A model generated the notes under the pieces. It was not told the origin of the DNA. It saw only the letters and a program-made list of their open reading frames with translations, and ran no database searches. Both the position numbers and the translations under genes were made by a program. This document shows, one piece after another, positions 1-9,039 of a stretch of DNA of 64,000 nucleotides (position 1 is the stretch's first letter; every line of letters starts with the position of its first letter). Source of the stretch: Meandrina meandrites (lineage: Eukaryota; Cnidaria; Anthozoa; Scleractinia; Meandrinidae); the NCBI GenBank assembly GCA_963693305.1, contig OY855903.1, positions 50,191,150 to 50,255,149 on the forward strand, in the 5' to 3' direction.

Positions 1-536
1 GTCAGGCGGGCCGAGAAAAATACCACTCGTTTGTGGATTTAAAAAACTATATGCACCTATAGACAGTACGAGTCCGTGGCGTGTTTTTCACCGGCAAGAT
101 CATGAGAAAATAATAAAATCATTAAACGAATTGAATTTTTTTAAGTTCACTTCCAAGCACATTGTATTTTGAAGTTATTCTTCCTACATGCCGAACAAAG
201 GCACAGTTATCTCACTTGTAGCATGGGCATATGTCCTATTACTATTTAGTATTCGGTAGTAAAGACCAGTAAAGTGCTTACAACCAAGATCACCTCCACC
301 CGTAAGTCGTTAACTAATGTAAAACTATGCAGAGTAGCATAACATTACGGCTACTGAGCATTTTGTTTTATGTAGAGTAGAACGCAGAAGAAATGGAAAT
401 TCAAAAAGTGAACATGATAAAATGACACTTATAAGCGATCTTAAGCCTTTATACTCTTTAACAACGAGTGTTTTAGCTTATGAGGCGAAATTTTTGGCAG
501 AATAGGCTATTGCTTCAAAGTAAATACTCAATATTT

Positions 537-595
537 TGACCGGTCAAAAACGAGACATGACCGAGCAAAATTTGGCCGGTCAACATGACCGGTCA
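537..595. repeat. Cluster of palindromic TGACCGGTCA motifs
   Basis: The perfect 10-bp palindrome TGACCGGTCA occurs at 537-546 and 586-595, with partial copies between them (for example GGCCGGTCA near 574-582). It looks like the end of an interspersed element or a cluster of protein-binding sites. No matching end was found. The rest of 1-1010 has no recognisable gene. Confidence 0.4.
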
Positions 596-1014
596 GTATT
601 CAAAAATTATTTTGAGCCCTGTATGGCATCGAGAATGAAAGCCTCCGAGTTAGCAAAAGCTAAACTCGCTCCAGGCGACCAGCTAAAAGTTACCTGCTAA
701 CAGAAAATTATAAAACAGCAGCTATTCTCCTACATAGTTAAAAACAGGAAATTCAAAATTAGAGCCATAACTGAAGAAAATGATAACAAAGGAAAACGGC
801 GAAGAGAAAAAAGAAAAGAATTGAAGAATGTGTAAGAATAGTTACGCAGCTCTCGTAAGCTTGTAATTCTACTGGTCCTCTAGTGTAGCAGCTGCTATTG
901 TTTTGGGGGCTAGGGGCATTGTTCTTGTTGTTTGTTCTATTGTTCTCTCAGCCACTCATGTAAGACCTTACGAGAGCTACATGGCGACCCATGTGTAATA
1001 CTGCATGGAATGTT

Positions 1015-1019
1015 GATAA

Positions 1020-1050
<31 letters not shown>

Positions 1051-1053
1051 AAT
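1015..1053. repeat. AAT microsatellite
   Basis: A run of AAT triplets, partly interrupted. Runs of this type elsewhere in the window (2151-2244, 63195-63215) are the tails of LINE 3' ends, so this may also be a LINE tail, but no coding remnant was seen beside it. Confidence 0.8.
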
Positions 1054-1073
1054 TTTTTTTTCAATAATAATTT

Positions 1074-1189
1074 ATTAACCAATTTCTAAAGGAATTACAA
1101 TGATTTTACTATTCGAGTAAGAACTTTGTATATTAACCAATTTCTAAAGGAATTACAATGATTTGACTATTCGAGTAAGAACTTTGTAT
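1074..1189. repeat. Two-copy 58-bp tandem repeat
   Basis: The block beginning ATTAACCAATTTC at 1074 is repeated from 1132 with a 58-bp period and about one base difference, so the duplication is recent. It has no coding content. Confidence 0.85.
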
Positions 1190-1459
1190 ATAAACATATT
1201 ATTTACATAATAATACAGTGTCTTTAAAAAATGTAGAAAAATAGTAAAAGCGACTTCAAGAGCAACAATAAGAGAAGAACTATATATTAAAAATATTCGA
1301 TCTAAATTGCAGTACGAGAATTCTCTACTTGAAAGTCCATATCATAAATGTCAATGTTCCTGTTTCTCTTTACAGTTCTTGATCCCCTTAGGCAGATTAA
1401 GGCGGATCGGAGGATCGCAAATGAGACTTTTGATCTGATCCAAGACACCGTTAATAACC

Positions 1460-1600
<141 letters not shown>

Positions 1601-1623
1601 AAAAAAATTAATTCCCATGAATT

Positions 1624-2150
1624 GCAGCATACGCCATCAATACTTACAGGAAGTCGGCACGCTTGTTTATTACCGGCGGCAAAGAGATCACGTCAGCTGA
1701 AGGAACAACACAGGGTGACCCACTTGCTATGGCCCTCTACGCCTTAAGTGTGCAGCCGCTGATCACAAGCCTGCAGGCGGCGTCCAGTACTAAACAGTGC
1801 TGGTTTGCTGACGATGCCTGTGGAGCTGGCTCGGTACTGGAAATCAAGAAATGGTGGGATGTCCTCATCAGCCTTGGCCCAGCCTTTGGCTATTTTCCCA
1901 ACCCCAAGAAATGTTGGATTATCTCAAAGCCAGATAAAGAGGCAAGCGTGAAAGAAGTGTTCAAGGACACGGCTGTCAATGTGACGGTAGAGGGACAAAA
2001 ACATCTGGGTGCGGTGATAGGTTCACGGGAATATCTAGAGGAATACGTTAGCGAGAAGGTGACCAACTGGGTCAGCGAGATTACCAAGCTGGCAGAGTTT
2101 GCTCTTTTTCAGCCTCAAGCGTGTTATGCTGCTTACACCTTTGGCCTCAA
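1624..2150 (+). pseudogene. Reverse-transcriptase fragment (cnidarian retroelement)
   Basis: An open frame running without a stop from about 1624 into the following AAT run. It contains the RT core: [10 protein letters not shown] (RT motif B region), then the catalytic block WFADDACG, in which FADD replaces the usual YADD, then a conserved GYFPNPKK segment and a HLGAVIG segment. The fragment lacks the N-terminal fingers, motif A and any endonuclease or integrase, so it cannot be an autonomous element. No start codon is needed because homology already begins upstream of the first possible one. It lies between two AAT microsatellites. The exact family (non-LTR or another RT lineage common in cnidarians) cannot be decided from this piece. 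Confidence 0.8.
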
Positions 2151-2205
2151 GCATAATAATAAAATAATAATAATAATAATAATAATAAAATAATAATAAT
2201 AATAA

Positions 2206-2244
<39 letters not shown>
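2151..2244. repeat. AAT microsatellite forming a LINE tail
   Basis: AAT triplets start immediately after the RT fragment. On the minus strand they form the ATT-rich tail that follows the LINE 3' end at 2250-2545. Confidence 0.85.
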
Positions 2245-2245
<1 letters not shown>

Positions 2246-2545
2246 TTCTCAATGCGCTTACAATTACACAATTGCGCATGATTAAAAACAATAAAAACGA
2301 TAGAAGTAAAAATGCTGTTAAATGCAGAAATTCAGTATTAAGATGAAAAGAGTTAAAATATTAAGCTAGCTAAAAAATCTAACTAAAATATGCCTATGAC
2401 TAGGTTAAAAACTATTACAAAAAAAGAAATGTTTTAAGGTTCTTTTTAAAAATCGCTATGCTCTGATACTGTTTGATATAAAAAGGTAGGTCGTTCCAAA
2501 TTTTTCGTGGCGTAAAAAGAAAAGGATCTTCGACCGAATGTACAT
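2245..2545 (-). pseudogene. LINE 3' end with C-terminal coding remnant
   Basis: On the minus strand, 2421-2528 encodes a stretch reading TPRKIWNDLPFYIKQ followed by IAIFKKNLKTF. This matches the C-terminal tail seen after the RT domain in cnidarian CR1/L2-like LINEs (pattern aPrlWNsLP...sFKsrLKtylF). It is followed by a short AT-rich 3' UTR containing GTAAGCGCATTGAGA and then by ATT repeats, the usual tail of these elements. Only the last few hundred bases are present, as expected of a 5'-truncated insertion. Confidence 0.65.
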
Positions 2546-2599
2546 GTTTTTACGTCTGGAACTTATAAGAGTAATTGGCCAGATGATCAAAGGGAACGA

Positions 2600-3060
2600 G
2601 CTGGTTTATAGGCGCTAAAAAGAGAAGTTAAGAGAAAGTTGAATGTTGTGTGTTGATAGTGTCACATGTTTTCTGGACATCGATTTCAACTACAGGGCCA
2701 ATATCTCTACCGTTCTTGATTGGCGCAAGCAAATGATAAACTTCAAGGACATTTTGTTTTTGCGTCGAGACCGCAAACAATTAGTGAGCAATAGCCTTGC
2801 ATATGGTAGCTACAAAGAATAGATAAATATTAATTTAAAATTTTAGATTATTCTTTGCGCTCACGAACTTGCATAACTTAATGCTCTTTAGGTGGCGTGA
2901 TCATGTTCAGCTCAATTTGAAAGAAATAGTTTATTCTTCGTGCCATGATTAATCGACAACTATGCATGACTTCTCACTGATAATGAAACATTGCTTATTT
3001 TTTTTAAAAAGCCTCGAACATGACTGAGTGATTTCGGACTTTGTACTTGATAACAACAAA
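2600..3060. other. No recognisable feature
   Basis: AT-rich sequence with no open frame or repeat that I can identify. Confidence 0.5.
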
Positions 3061-3063
3061 ACA

Positions 3064-3437
3064 AGCCCAAAATTCGACAACTGAACGCCGCCATCTTGAA
3101 GCTAGTAATGTATGCGTGACGTCAAAGAGTTCAGCCTGAAGTTTAGCGGGAAAATTTAAATACTCGAAACTCCTTGTTTCTTTGTAGTGGCTTTTGTTTG
3201 TCAAAATGCCTGTTTGTGCAGCTCCATGTTTCTCAAACAGATCTCCAAGAGATACAAAAAAACCTTTCACTTTTTCTTTCCTTTCAGACAGGCATTTTGA
3301 CAAACAAAAGCCACTTCAAAGAAACAAGGAGTTTCGAGTATTTAAATTTTCCCGCTAAACTTCAGGCTGAACTCTTTGACGTCACGCATACATTACTGGC
3401 TCCAAGATGGCGGCGTTCAGTTGTCGAATTTTGGGCT
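3064..3437. repeat. Near-perfect palindrome with 150-bp arms (CRE and YY1-like motifs)
   Basis: Arms 3064-3213 and 3288-3437 are inverted copies without indels and with about three mismatches. The spacer is 74 bp. Each arm carries TGACGTCA (CRE; 3117-3124 and 3377-3384) and the YY1-like core AAGATGGCGGC (3404-3414; reverse complement at 3087-3097). Reading rightward from the left arm, an ATG at 3207 opens a frame starting MPVCAAP with NRS a few residues later, which resembles the start of a THAP zinc finger. The palindrome therefore looks like a duplicated promoter plus first codons facing itself. The THAP reading is weak because only the first residues remain. Confidence 0.85.
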
Positions 3438-3440
3438 ACT

Positions 3441-3895
3441 TTAAAGAAAGATTTCGTAGGGATTTAGCGCTCGTTGGATGCTGAAATTTTGGTGAATAAC
3501 ATATTTTTGTATAAACGTTTTATTGGCGTAAAGAAAATGAATGGCCATTCTGGAGTGAACTTCTCCTTTAAGCTCGAGAAGGATTATTTCCAGTAAGGAC
3601 ACGTACTTGATTCCTAGTGACCTTGTTTCGGTAATCTGGTCTTCGATGATGCTAGTAAGTGGGCAAATTACCAGGATGCATTCATGTTGTTTATGTTTCG
3701 TGCCATCACGTACGTTTGAAATATCAAACTTTTGCCGTATGCAGTCAGTAAAACGGCGAGTACGTCTCGATTCGGCAGTAGATTTTTGACAGCAGTATCC
3801 TGCTCCTTCTTAAATTTAAAAATCAACCCCGAAACAGACTCGAACATCGTTAAAACATCAGAAATAAGCGAGCTTAACTCTCCTGCTGAACCCAT
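3441..3895 (-). pseudogene. RecQ-like DNA helicase fragment, frameshifted
   Basis: The minus-strand frame from the ATG at 3895 contains FKKEQDTAVKNLL followed by DVLAVLLTAYGKSLIFQ. This is a RecQ-type motif 0/I, with the Walker A block PTGxGKS changed to LTAYGKS. It stops near 3668. One base out of frame it continues with ICPLTSIIEDQI and RSLGIKYVSL, which is RecQ motif Ia. It then stays open to 3441 without further family motifs. The degenerate Walker A, the frameshift and the absence of motifs II-VI mark it as a relic. Multicopy RecQ-like genes are common in cnidarian genomes. Its 3' end abuts the palindrome. Confidence 0.75.
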
Positions 3896-4252
3896 GTTCT
3901 CGACCTGTTGACATTTTAAAAAGTGCGCCGCAAATTACCGACTCCGTGGGGATCTCATCAAACACAATGGATTGACAGTTTCCCACCTTTCGCGCATTTC
4001 GGCCCATGGTATTTCACGTTGTTCAGGCAACGCAGAAATGAAAACTTTACAGAGATCGTTGCAGGCTCACTATCTTGGCGCCTCCGCACCAGACTCCTGC
4101 CCGCCAGATCGCTTCGCTCGCAGATCACTCGCGTGTGTGACCCAAAGGTGAGCCTGCTCGCGGGCTACAAAACACTTGTTACGCATCGTGTACTTCATCA
4201 TAATTCATCGTTTAATTTCTTTTGCTAACTACAATCGCACGTTGGGCATTGG

Positions 4253-4485
4253 AATTAACAACCTTACTTGCTACAGTACATTGTAAAGATACATTTTTTA
4301 ACAGATCACAATCGACATATTTTTGAGAGATCATAACAGGCCTTATTTGCTACAGTTCATTGTAAAGATACATTTTATTGAGAGATCACAAAAGACATAT
4401 TTTTGAGAGATGATTAACAAACCTTATTTACTACAGTACATTGTAAAGATACATTTCTTTGAAAGATCACAATTGACATATTTTT
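4253..4485. repeat. Three-copy tandem repeat of about 80 bp
   Basis: The phrase CATTGTAAAGATACATTT recurs at about 4279, 4358 and 4439, each time followed by GAGAGATCACAA-like sequence and GACATATTTTT. The copies differ at several bases, so the array is old. It sits just downstream of the GPCR 3' end. Confidence 0.8.
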
Positions 4486-4753
4486 TAAACTTAGTTTGAG
4501 GGGTGATAGCTTTTCTTCTTGTCGGCCCAGTAATCCGGATATCATTTTCGTTCAACTGGTCTCACATCATTGTTGCATAGCACGTTGTAATAGAGTTTTT
4601 GCGCGTATTTGCAAGTTGCGGCAACATGTTGCGCGAAGTAGACGTAGCTCAACTTTGTACGGGAAGAAAGACGCGCAGCGACACTTTACAGCTTGCATCG
4701 TAATACAATAATGCATCAATGTTGTGAGACACCTTTGCCCGTTTTACTGAGTC

Positions 4754-5629
4754 TTAAATGGGGGCTTCATCAGTTACACCTTCAGATCTGTTTCGTCCTT
4801 GACTACGCCTACTAGGTTTACTTCTAAATGGAGTTACAAAACATTGAAGCATTCTCAGCAGAGCCACCTTAAATTCTGAAATTCTAAATGGATAAATGAT
4901 CACATTTACGAGGGAATTGATGAATTGTAAAAGTTTGATGCTTATAGCCACAAATGGCTCAATTCGAGCGAAATAAACTACAGTTATATTTAAAATTTGG
5001 AATGGAAGCCAAGTCAACAACGAAGCTCCTATAACCAACAACAAAGTCTTTGTCAATTTTGTTTCTCTTCCCATCTGATGATTCTGATGAACCATCCGTG
5101 ACCTTTCTTTCCACCATAAAACGCAATATGCAAACCACATCACTAGTAGAGTTGTAGCAGGTGAGAAACCAACGACCGCAACGGCGACGTCACGTCCTAT
5201 GATACTCATGGCGTGAGGCAATACAAAGATAGACGTGACTATCACTGCCGTGATCCACGGCGTGACAATGGCAATCTTGTAAGACCGCAAGATTAGAGCT
5301 CTGTGGCGTAAAGGCCAGCCAATGGCGTACATTCTCTCCAAGGAAATAACAGCAAGGGTAAAGATAGATGTCAGACCGGTAAAAATGTCAACAGAGGTGT
5401 ATACCAGCCATGCAGATACAGATGAAGTATTGACTGCGATGTAAAGAGGAACAGTCAGCAGGCCGACCAGTAGGTCAGCAACAGCCAAACTTATCAGAAG
5501 AAAATGAGGACGTTTTCGAAGACTCTGTTTGAGAAATATCAAAATGGTGAGAAAATTACCAACGACGATCAGTAAAGCTAACAATCCAAAAATCAAACTC
5601 CAGATAATGTTCCAAGCGTTAAAATCCAT
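4754..5629 (-). CDS. Orphan class A (rhodopsin-like) G protein-coupled receptor
   Basis: A single-exon minus-strand frame of 291 codons from the ATG at 5629. It is a plasma-membrane receptor that would signal through heterotrimeric G proteins; the ligand is unknown. Seven hydrophobic segments are evident. Family landmarks are VVGN (N25, TM1), LAVADLL (D52, TM2), LERMYAI in place of DRY (TM3), W in TPWITA (TM4), LTWLPF in place of CWxP (TM6) and NVIIY in place of NPxxY (TM7). No cysteine is seen at the start of TM3 or in the short second extracellular loop, so the usual disulfide is absent, as in melanocortin- and adenosine-like receptors. The frame is open further upstream, but 5666 is preceded by a pyrimidine-rich TTAG acceptor, so I infer a 5' UTR intron and start at MDFNAW. 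Confidence 0.88.
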   Translation of the reverse strand: MDFNAWNIIWSLIFGLLALLIVVGNFLTILIFLKQSLRKRPHFLLISLAVADLLVGLLTVPLYIAVNTSSVSAWLVYTSVDIFTGLTSIFTLAVISLERMYAIGWPLRHRALILRSYKIAIVTPWITAVIVTSIFVLPHAMSIIGRDVAVAVVGFSPATTLLVMWFAYCVLWWKERSRMVHQNHQMGRETKLTKTLLLVIGASLLTWLPFQILNITVVYFARIEPFVAISIKLLQFINSLVNVIIYPFRISEFKVALLRMLQCFVTPFRSKPSRRSQGRNRSEGVTDEAPI

Positions 5630-5837
5630 CACGGAAGGCGTTGGTGTTATGTGAAGTTTTCCTTGTCTAACAAAAACAAAACAAAAATAATAAACAGAGA
5701 CAAAATCAACAAAACTAATACAAACAAGAACTGTTGATGCTGGTGTGGACGTTTGTTGAGGGCCAATTAAAAAAAAAACTGAAACAAACAAACAAAAAAT
5801 GAAAACAAAGGACTGATATTGTTCCATATTAAGTAGA

Positions 5838-6155
5838 CATTCTCGTCCCCATAGCCCTTTTCGCTTCTCTTAGCCGGCAGGGCTTTGGCACGAGAAACGA
5901 AGGGCTCTGGGTACATAAGATTTTTGAATTAGTTCGAATTTTTTGCATTGGCCGTTTGAAACAAAGAAATCTTGAGCGAAAGTAAAAGACGCCATGACTT
6001 TCCCATTTAGTATATAGAAACATCACGACTGCATTAATGAAGACCGGAAGTCCTAGAATCTAGGACTGGAGATCGTTTGTCTCCAGAGCCCTTCGTTTCT
6101 CGTACCAAGGCCCTGCCGACTAAGAGAAAAGAAAAGGGCTATGGGGACGAGAATG
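5838..6155. mobile_element. MITE with about 70-bp terminal inverted repeats
   Basis: The left end, CATTCTCGTCCCCATAGCCC (5838-5910), is the imperfect inverse of the right end (6083-6155). Both flanks carry the direct repeat ATTAAGT (5828-5834 and 6156-6162), a probable target-site duplication. There is no coding capacity. The left end lies just upstream of the GPCR. Confidence 0.85.
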
Positions 6156-6159
6156 ATTA

Positions 6160-7550
6160 AGTGAATTGTTAATCTAGACCCAGATCTCCCACGGCCAGGC
6201 AAGAGGGGGACGTCATACAGAGTAATATCTGGGTAAGAGATTACTAACATATTGTTACTATATATGTTGTTGCTAAAAGGATACGTGTAAGTTAGAAATG
6301 TAGTACCTTTGTAACTTGAACATTGTGATTATTTTAAGTAGGGCGGCGGATCAATCGTCCGCAACCTTCACGGCCTCACGTCACGCAATATTTCCTCCCG
6401 TCACGAGTTGTTTCGCCTCTCCTATTTCCAACGCGGAAACTACCGTGTTTGGAAATAGGAGACGTCTGCAAACAGACTGGAGTTATTCCGTAGTCGTTCA
6501 AAACTATATATTGTGGTTCGATTTTCCAGCTGATGTCTACTTTATCTAAATAAAGACTAGACAACCGCTCTTTGCTCTCTCGAGAGAAACGTCTGGATCA
6601 AGTCGGCCGCTGAAACGGGGCTGGCACTCCGTAAATTCAGCACGCACTCACGATTGATGTTATTTGTGAATACTTTCCTTTTCTCAGGCCTATATACGCA
6701 CTGCTATATAGGTTTTTCTGTACACTGTAAGGGCACTTTACTTATTCCATCTAATCTTGGCTTAAAAAATGGTGATCGACTTGATGTTTCACTTATGCTA
6801 ACTTGATTTAAGTAATATTACTTACATTAAACCTTCGGTCGATGAGCTTCGCGATCAGTAGACATGTGTACTGGTTAAGTAGGTAAACTTAGAGTGAACT
6901 CATGTCCTTAATTTAACTGTCTAAACTTGACTGTCAACGACAAGAAATGTCCAACGTGCTATGAACAGGAAAAACCCTATAAATAGAAATACGCAATTTA
7001 GAGGAAGTCGAATTTCGTCACATGAGTTGGATTAAAACGAGGCCACGCACGCGATGTCTGGCTAGAAACTCAGGTATCAGCTAAATTTTTGGCGTGCAAT
7101 TTATCGGTTAGAATTTCAGTCAATAACAGTTGTCAGAAAACTTGGCAGATCCCAAAACTCAGGTATCAGTTAAATGCTTCATCTACCGAACCCTGGTCTA
7201 ATAGTTGAAATTTTGACCAATTCCCTGCTGTCAGTGGTAAAAAAATCCAGACCCTCAATTTGGGCTTTTTGAGGTCAGTTATATGAGATATGGTCTGAAA
7301 AAAAAAAGAAAGAAAAATACGATTAAAAGCGCAAGGATCAAGAACCCGCCGACGATAAACTGTAAACCACAAACTTTCTTGGAGTGTACCTGAAAGATGT
7401 TGAGTTCTTTTGCAAACCAGCCAGAATCTTCATTTCATTTTTCATCATTTTTGCACCAAAGAAGTAATAATAGATCGAAACCATTAAAACCATGATGGTT
7501 ACGGCAGCTGATGACAACAAGCTCAAACACGTTTTATAAAGGCTGTTTAG
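6160..7550. other. No confident gene
   Basis: A short inverted repeat of TCCTATTTCCAA-type sequence lies near 6418-6460. Small open frames on either strand (for example the minus strand, 7338-7526, with one hydrophobic segment) match nothing I know. Nothing else stands out. Confidence 0.4.
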
Positions 7551-7942
7551 TTAAAGGAGCTCTGTCACGAGGATTTCGCAGATTTTTGGCCTAAACTGTT
7601 CTGAAATAAGTGGTAGGCAACTTAACCCATGAAAAAGATTATCTTTGAACATCTACAGGGGGATATAACGTTAATACGTGGATAGAAATCAAACTACGGC
7701 TGTAAATTTTTTTTTTTCAAGACACGCGGGAACAACTTGAAACTGGTTTAGCAGTAAACCTTTCAAGTTGTAATCCATTTTCATCGTAGGCACCTGCAGC
7801 TAAAGACGCTTGTTAACAGTTTCGGTGCTCTAATATAGCAATTGATAATAAAAATGGACTATTAATTTTTGTTTTCCTTCGACACAAATATAAATTTTGG
7901 CAGTTCAAAAATCTGTTAAAATCCGTGACAAAGCCCCTTTAA
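7551..7942. mobile_element. TTAA-flanked MITE
   Basis: Begins TTAAAGGAGCTCTGTCACG and ends with the imperfect inverse (CCGTGACAAAGCCCCTTTAA). The TTAA at each end (7551-7554 and 7939-7942) is the target duplication expected of piggyBac- or Kolobok-type transposition. There is no open frame of note. Confidence 0.85.
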
Positions 7943-8570
7943 AGAGGGTTTTAAATTGTTTTCTTCAGAGGTTGCTAACTGATGTTTGTCGACTTCAAAT
8001 TTAACACGGGGAAATCACAGTCAAGGTAGAGGTTACTGGAACCCTGTGAAAACATCAAGTCTTTCAGATTTCTGTTGCCGATTTTCATTTTGTTAAACCT
8101 GGTTTTACTAAACATCTTTTGTTGGTGTGAATGGGAAATTATAAGACATATCTCAAACTGGTAAAAAAAAAAAAAATTGAAGTAGGATGCTTAATCCGAA
8201 GCGTTTCTAACGTAACACAACACTTTTACTCAAAGTAATTTTTTCCTATGTTTATGTACGTAGGGACGTCTAATGTTCACCTGAATGAACGATTGAATGT
8301 TCTTAATATTACATGAACAGAGCCTGAGAGCGTTCTCATGTTCGTACGTTCTAGTGTACCTGCTTGCTATTTTTAAACAAGGATAGTGAAAAAAAGGCAT
8401 GGAAGTTTATAATGTGACCACCATAAATGTGTACTCAAGCATTTTGGGCTCAGTTACCCGCGTATTTTGTTGAGATCTTTCATTAATGTGACATTTTGCT
8501 GTATTTGTTTGAAAAATGAGTGGTGAAGTACTGTGATTTAGGCTTAGTACGGAAATGAACTAAAATGTTG
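7943..8570. other. No recognisable feature
   Basis: Non-coding AT-rich sequence with an A run at 8164-8175. Confidence 0.5.
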
Positions 8571-8574
8571 TTGC

Positions 8575-8580
8575 TTTATT
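8575..8580 (-). terminator. Candidate TRDMT1 polyadenylation signal
   Basis: AATAAA on the minus strand about 350 nt beyond the TRDMT1 stop codon. It is the nearest canonical signal seen downstream; its use is inferred. Confidence 0.4.
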
Positions 8581-8929
8581 TGAGTTTGTTAATAATATGT
8601 TCTTAAAATTATGATCCATCTCAGCCTCAATGTCTTATTAAAGTTACAGTAAATAGTGTACTTTTTAAATAAACATATTCAAATGCGAAGACAGCATGAG
8701 GTGAAGAGTTTGTTTCTTTTTCTTCTTGCGAGAGCAGAACATTGTAACGCCAGGTTACCAAGCAATAATACGCTGCTTCCAAGAAGACCGAGTTCCTTCT
8801 TCGAAAACGTGTGAAAATTGGTGCAAGGAAAAGAACCAGGAACATGGTGCAAGGAATGTCATACTGCAAGTTTGATACAATCTGTTTCTGAAGGATTTGC
8901 CTATTAAATAAAACAGTTTGTCTTTCACA

Positions 8930-9039
8930 TCACTCGTGAGACTGGAAGAGACAGTTCAGTAACTCAGACACCACGTGAACATTAAGACTGTTTCCCAGCA
9001 GGCGATACTGTTGTTTGACTGACACAGATGGAGGGAAAC
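8930..9039 (-). CDS. TRDMT1: TRDMT1 terminal exon
   Basis: Acceptor TTTTTCCAG precedes 9039. The exon encodes FPPSVSVKQQ, then YRLLGNSLNVHVV, and ends SHE with a stop at 8932-8930. This is the target-binding C-terminus of DNMT2 (human YRLLGNSLNVHVV). Length 110 nt; the first two bases complete a codon begun in the previous exon. Confidence 0.93.

Noticed and set aside
5630..5827. 66-residue N-terminal extension of the GPCR
   Set aside because: Low-complexity, hydrophobic, and separated by a plausible splice acceptor at 5667-5668; it looks like an intron read as protein.
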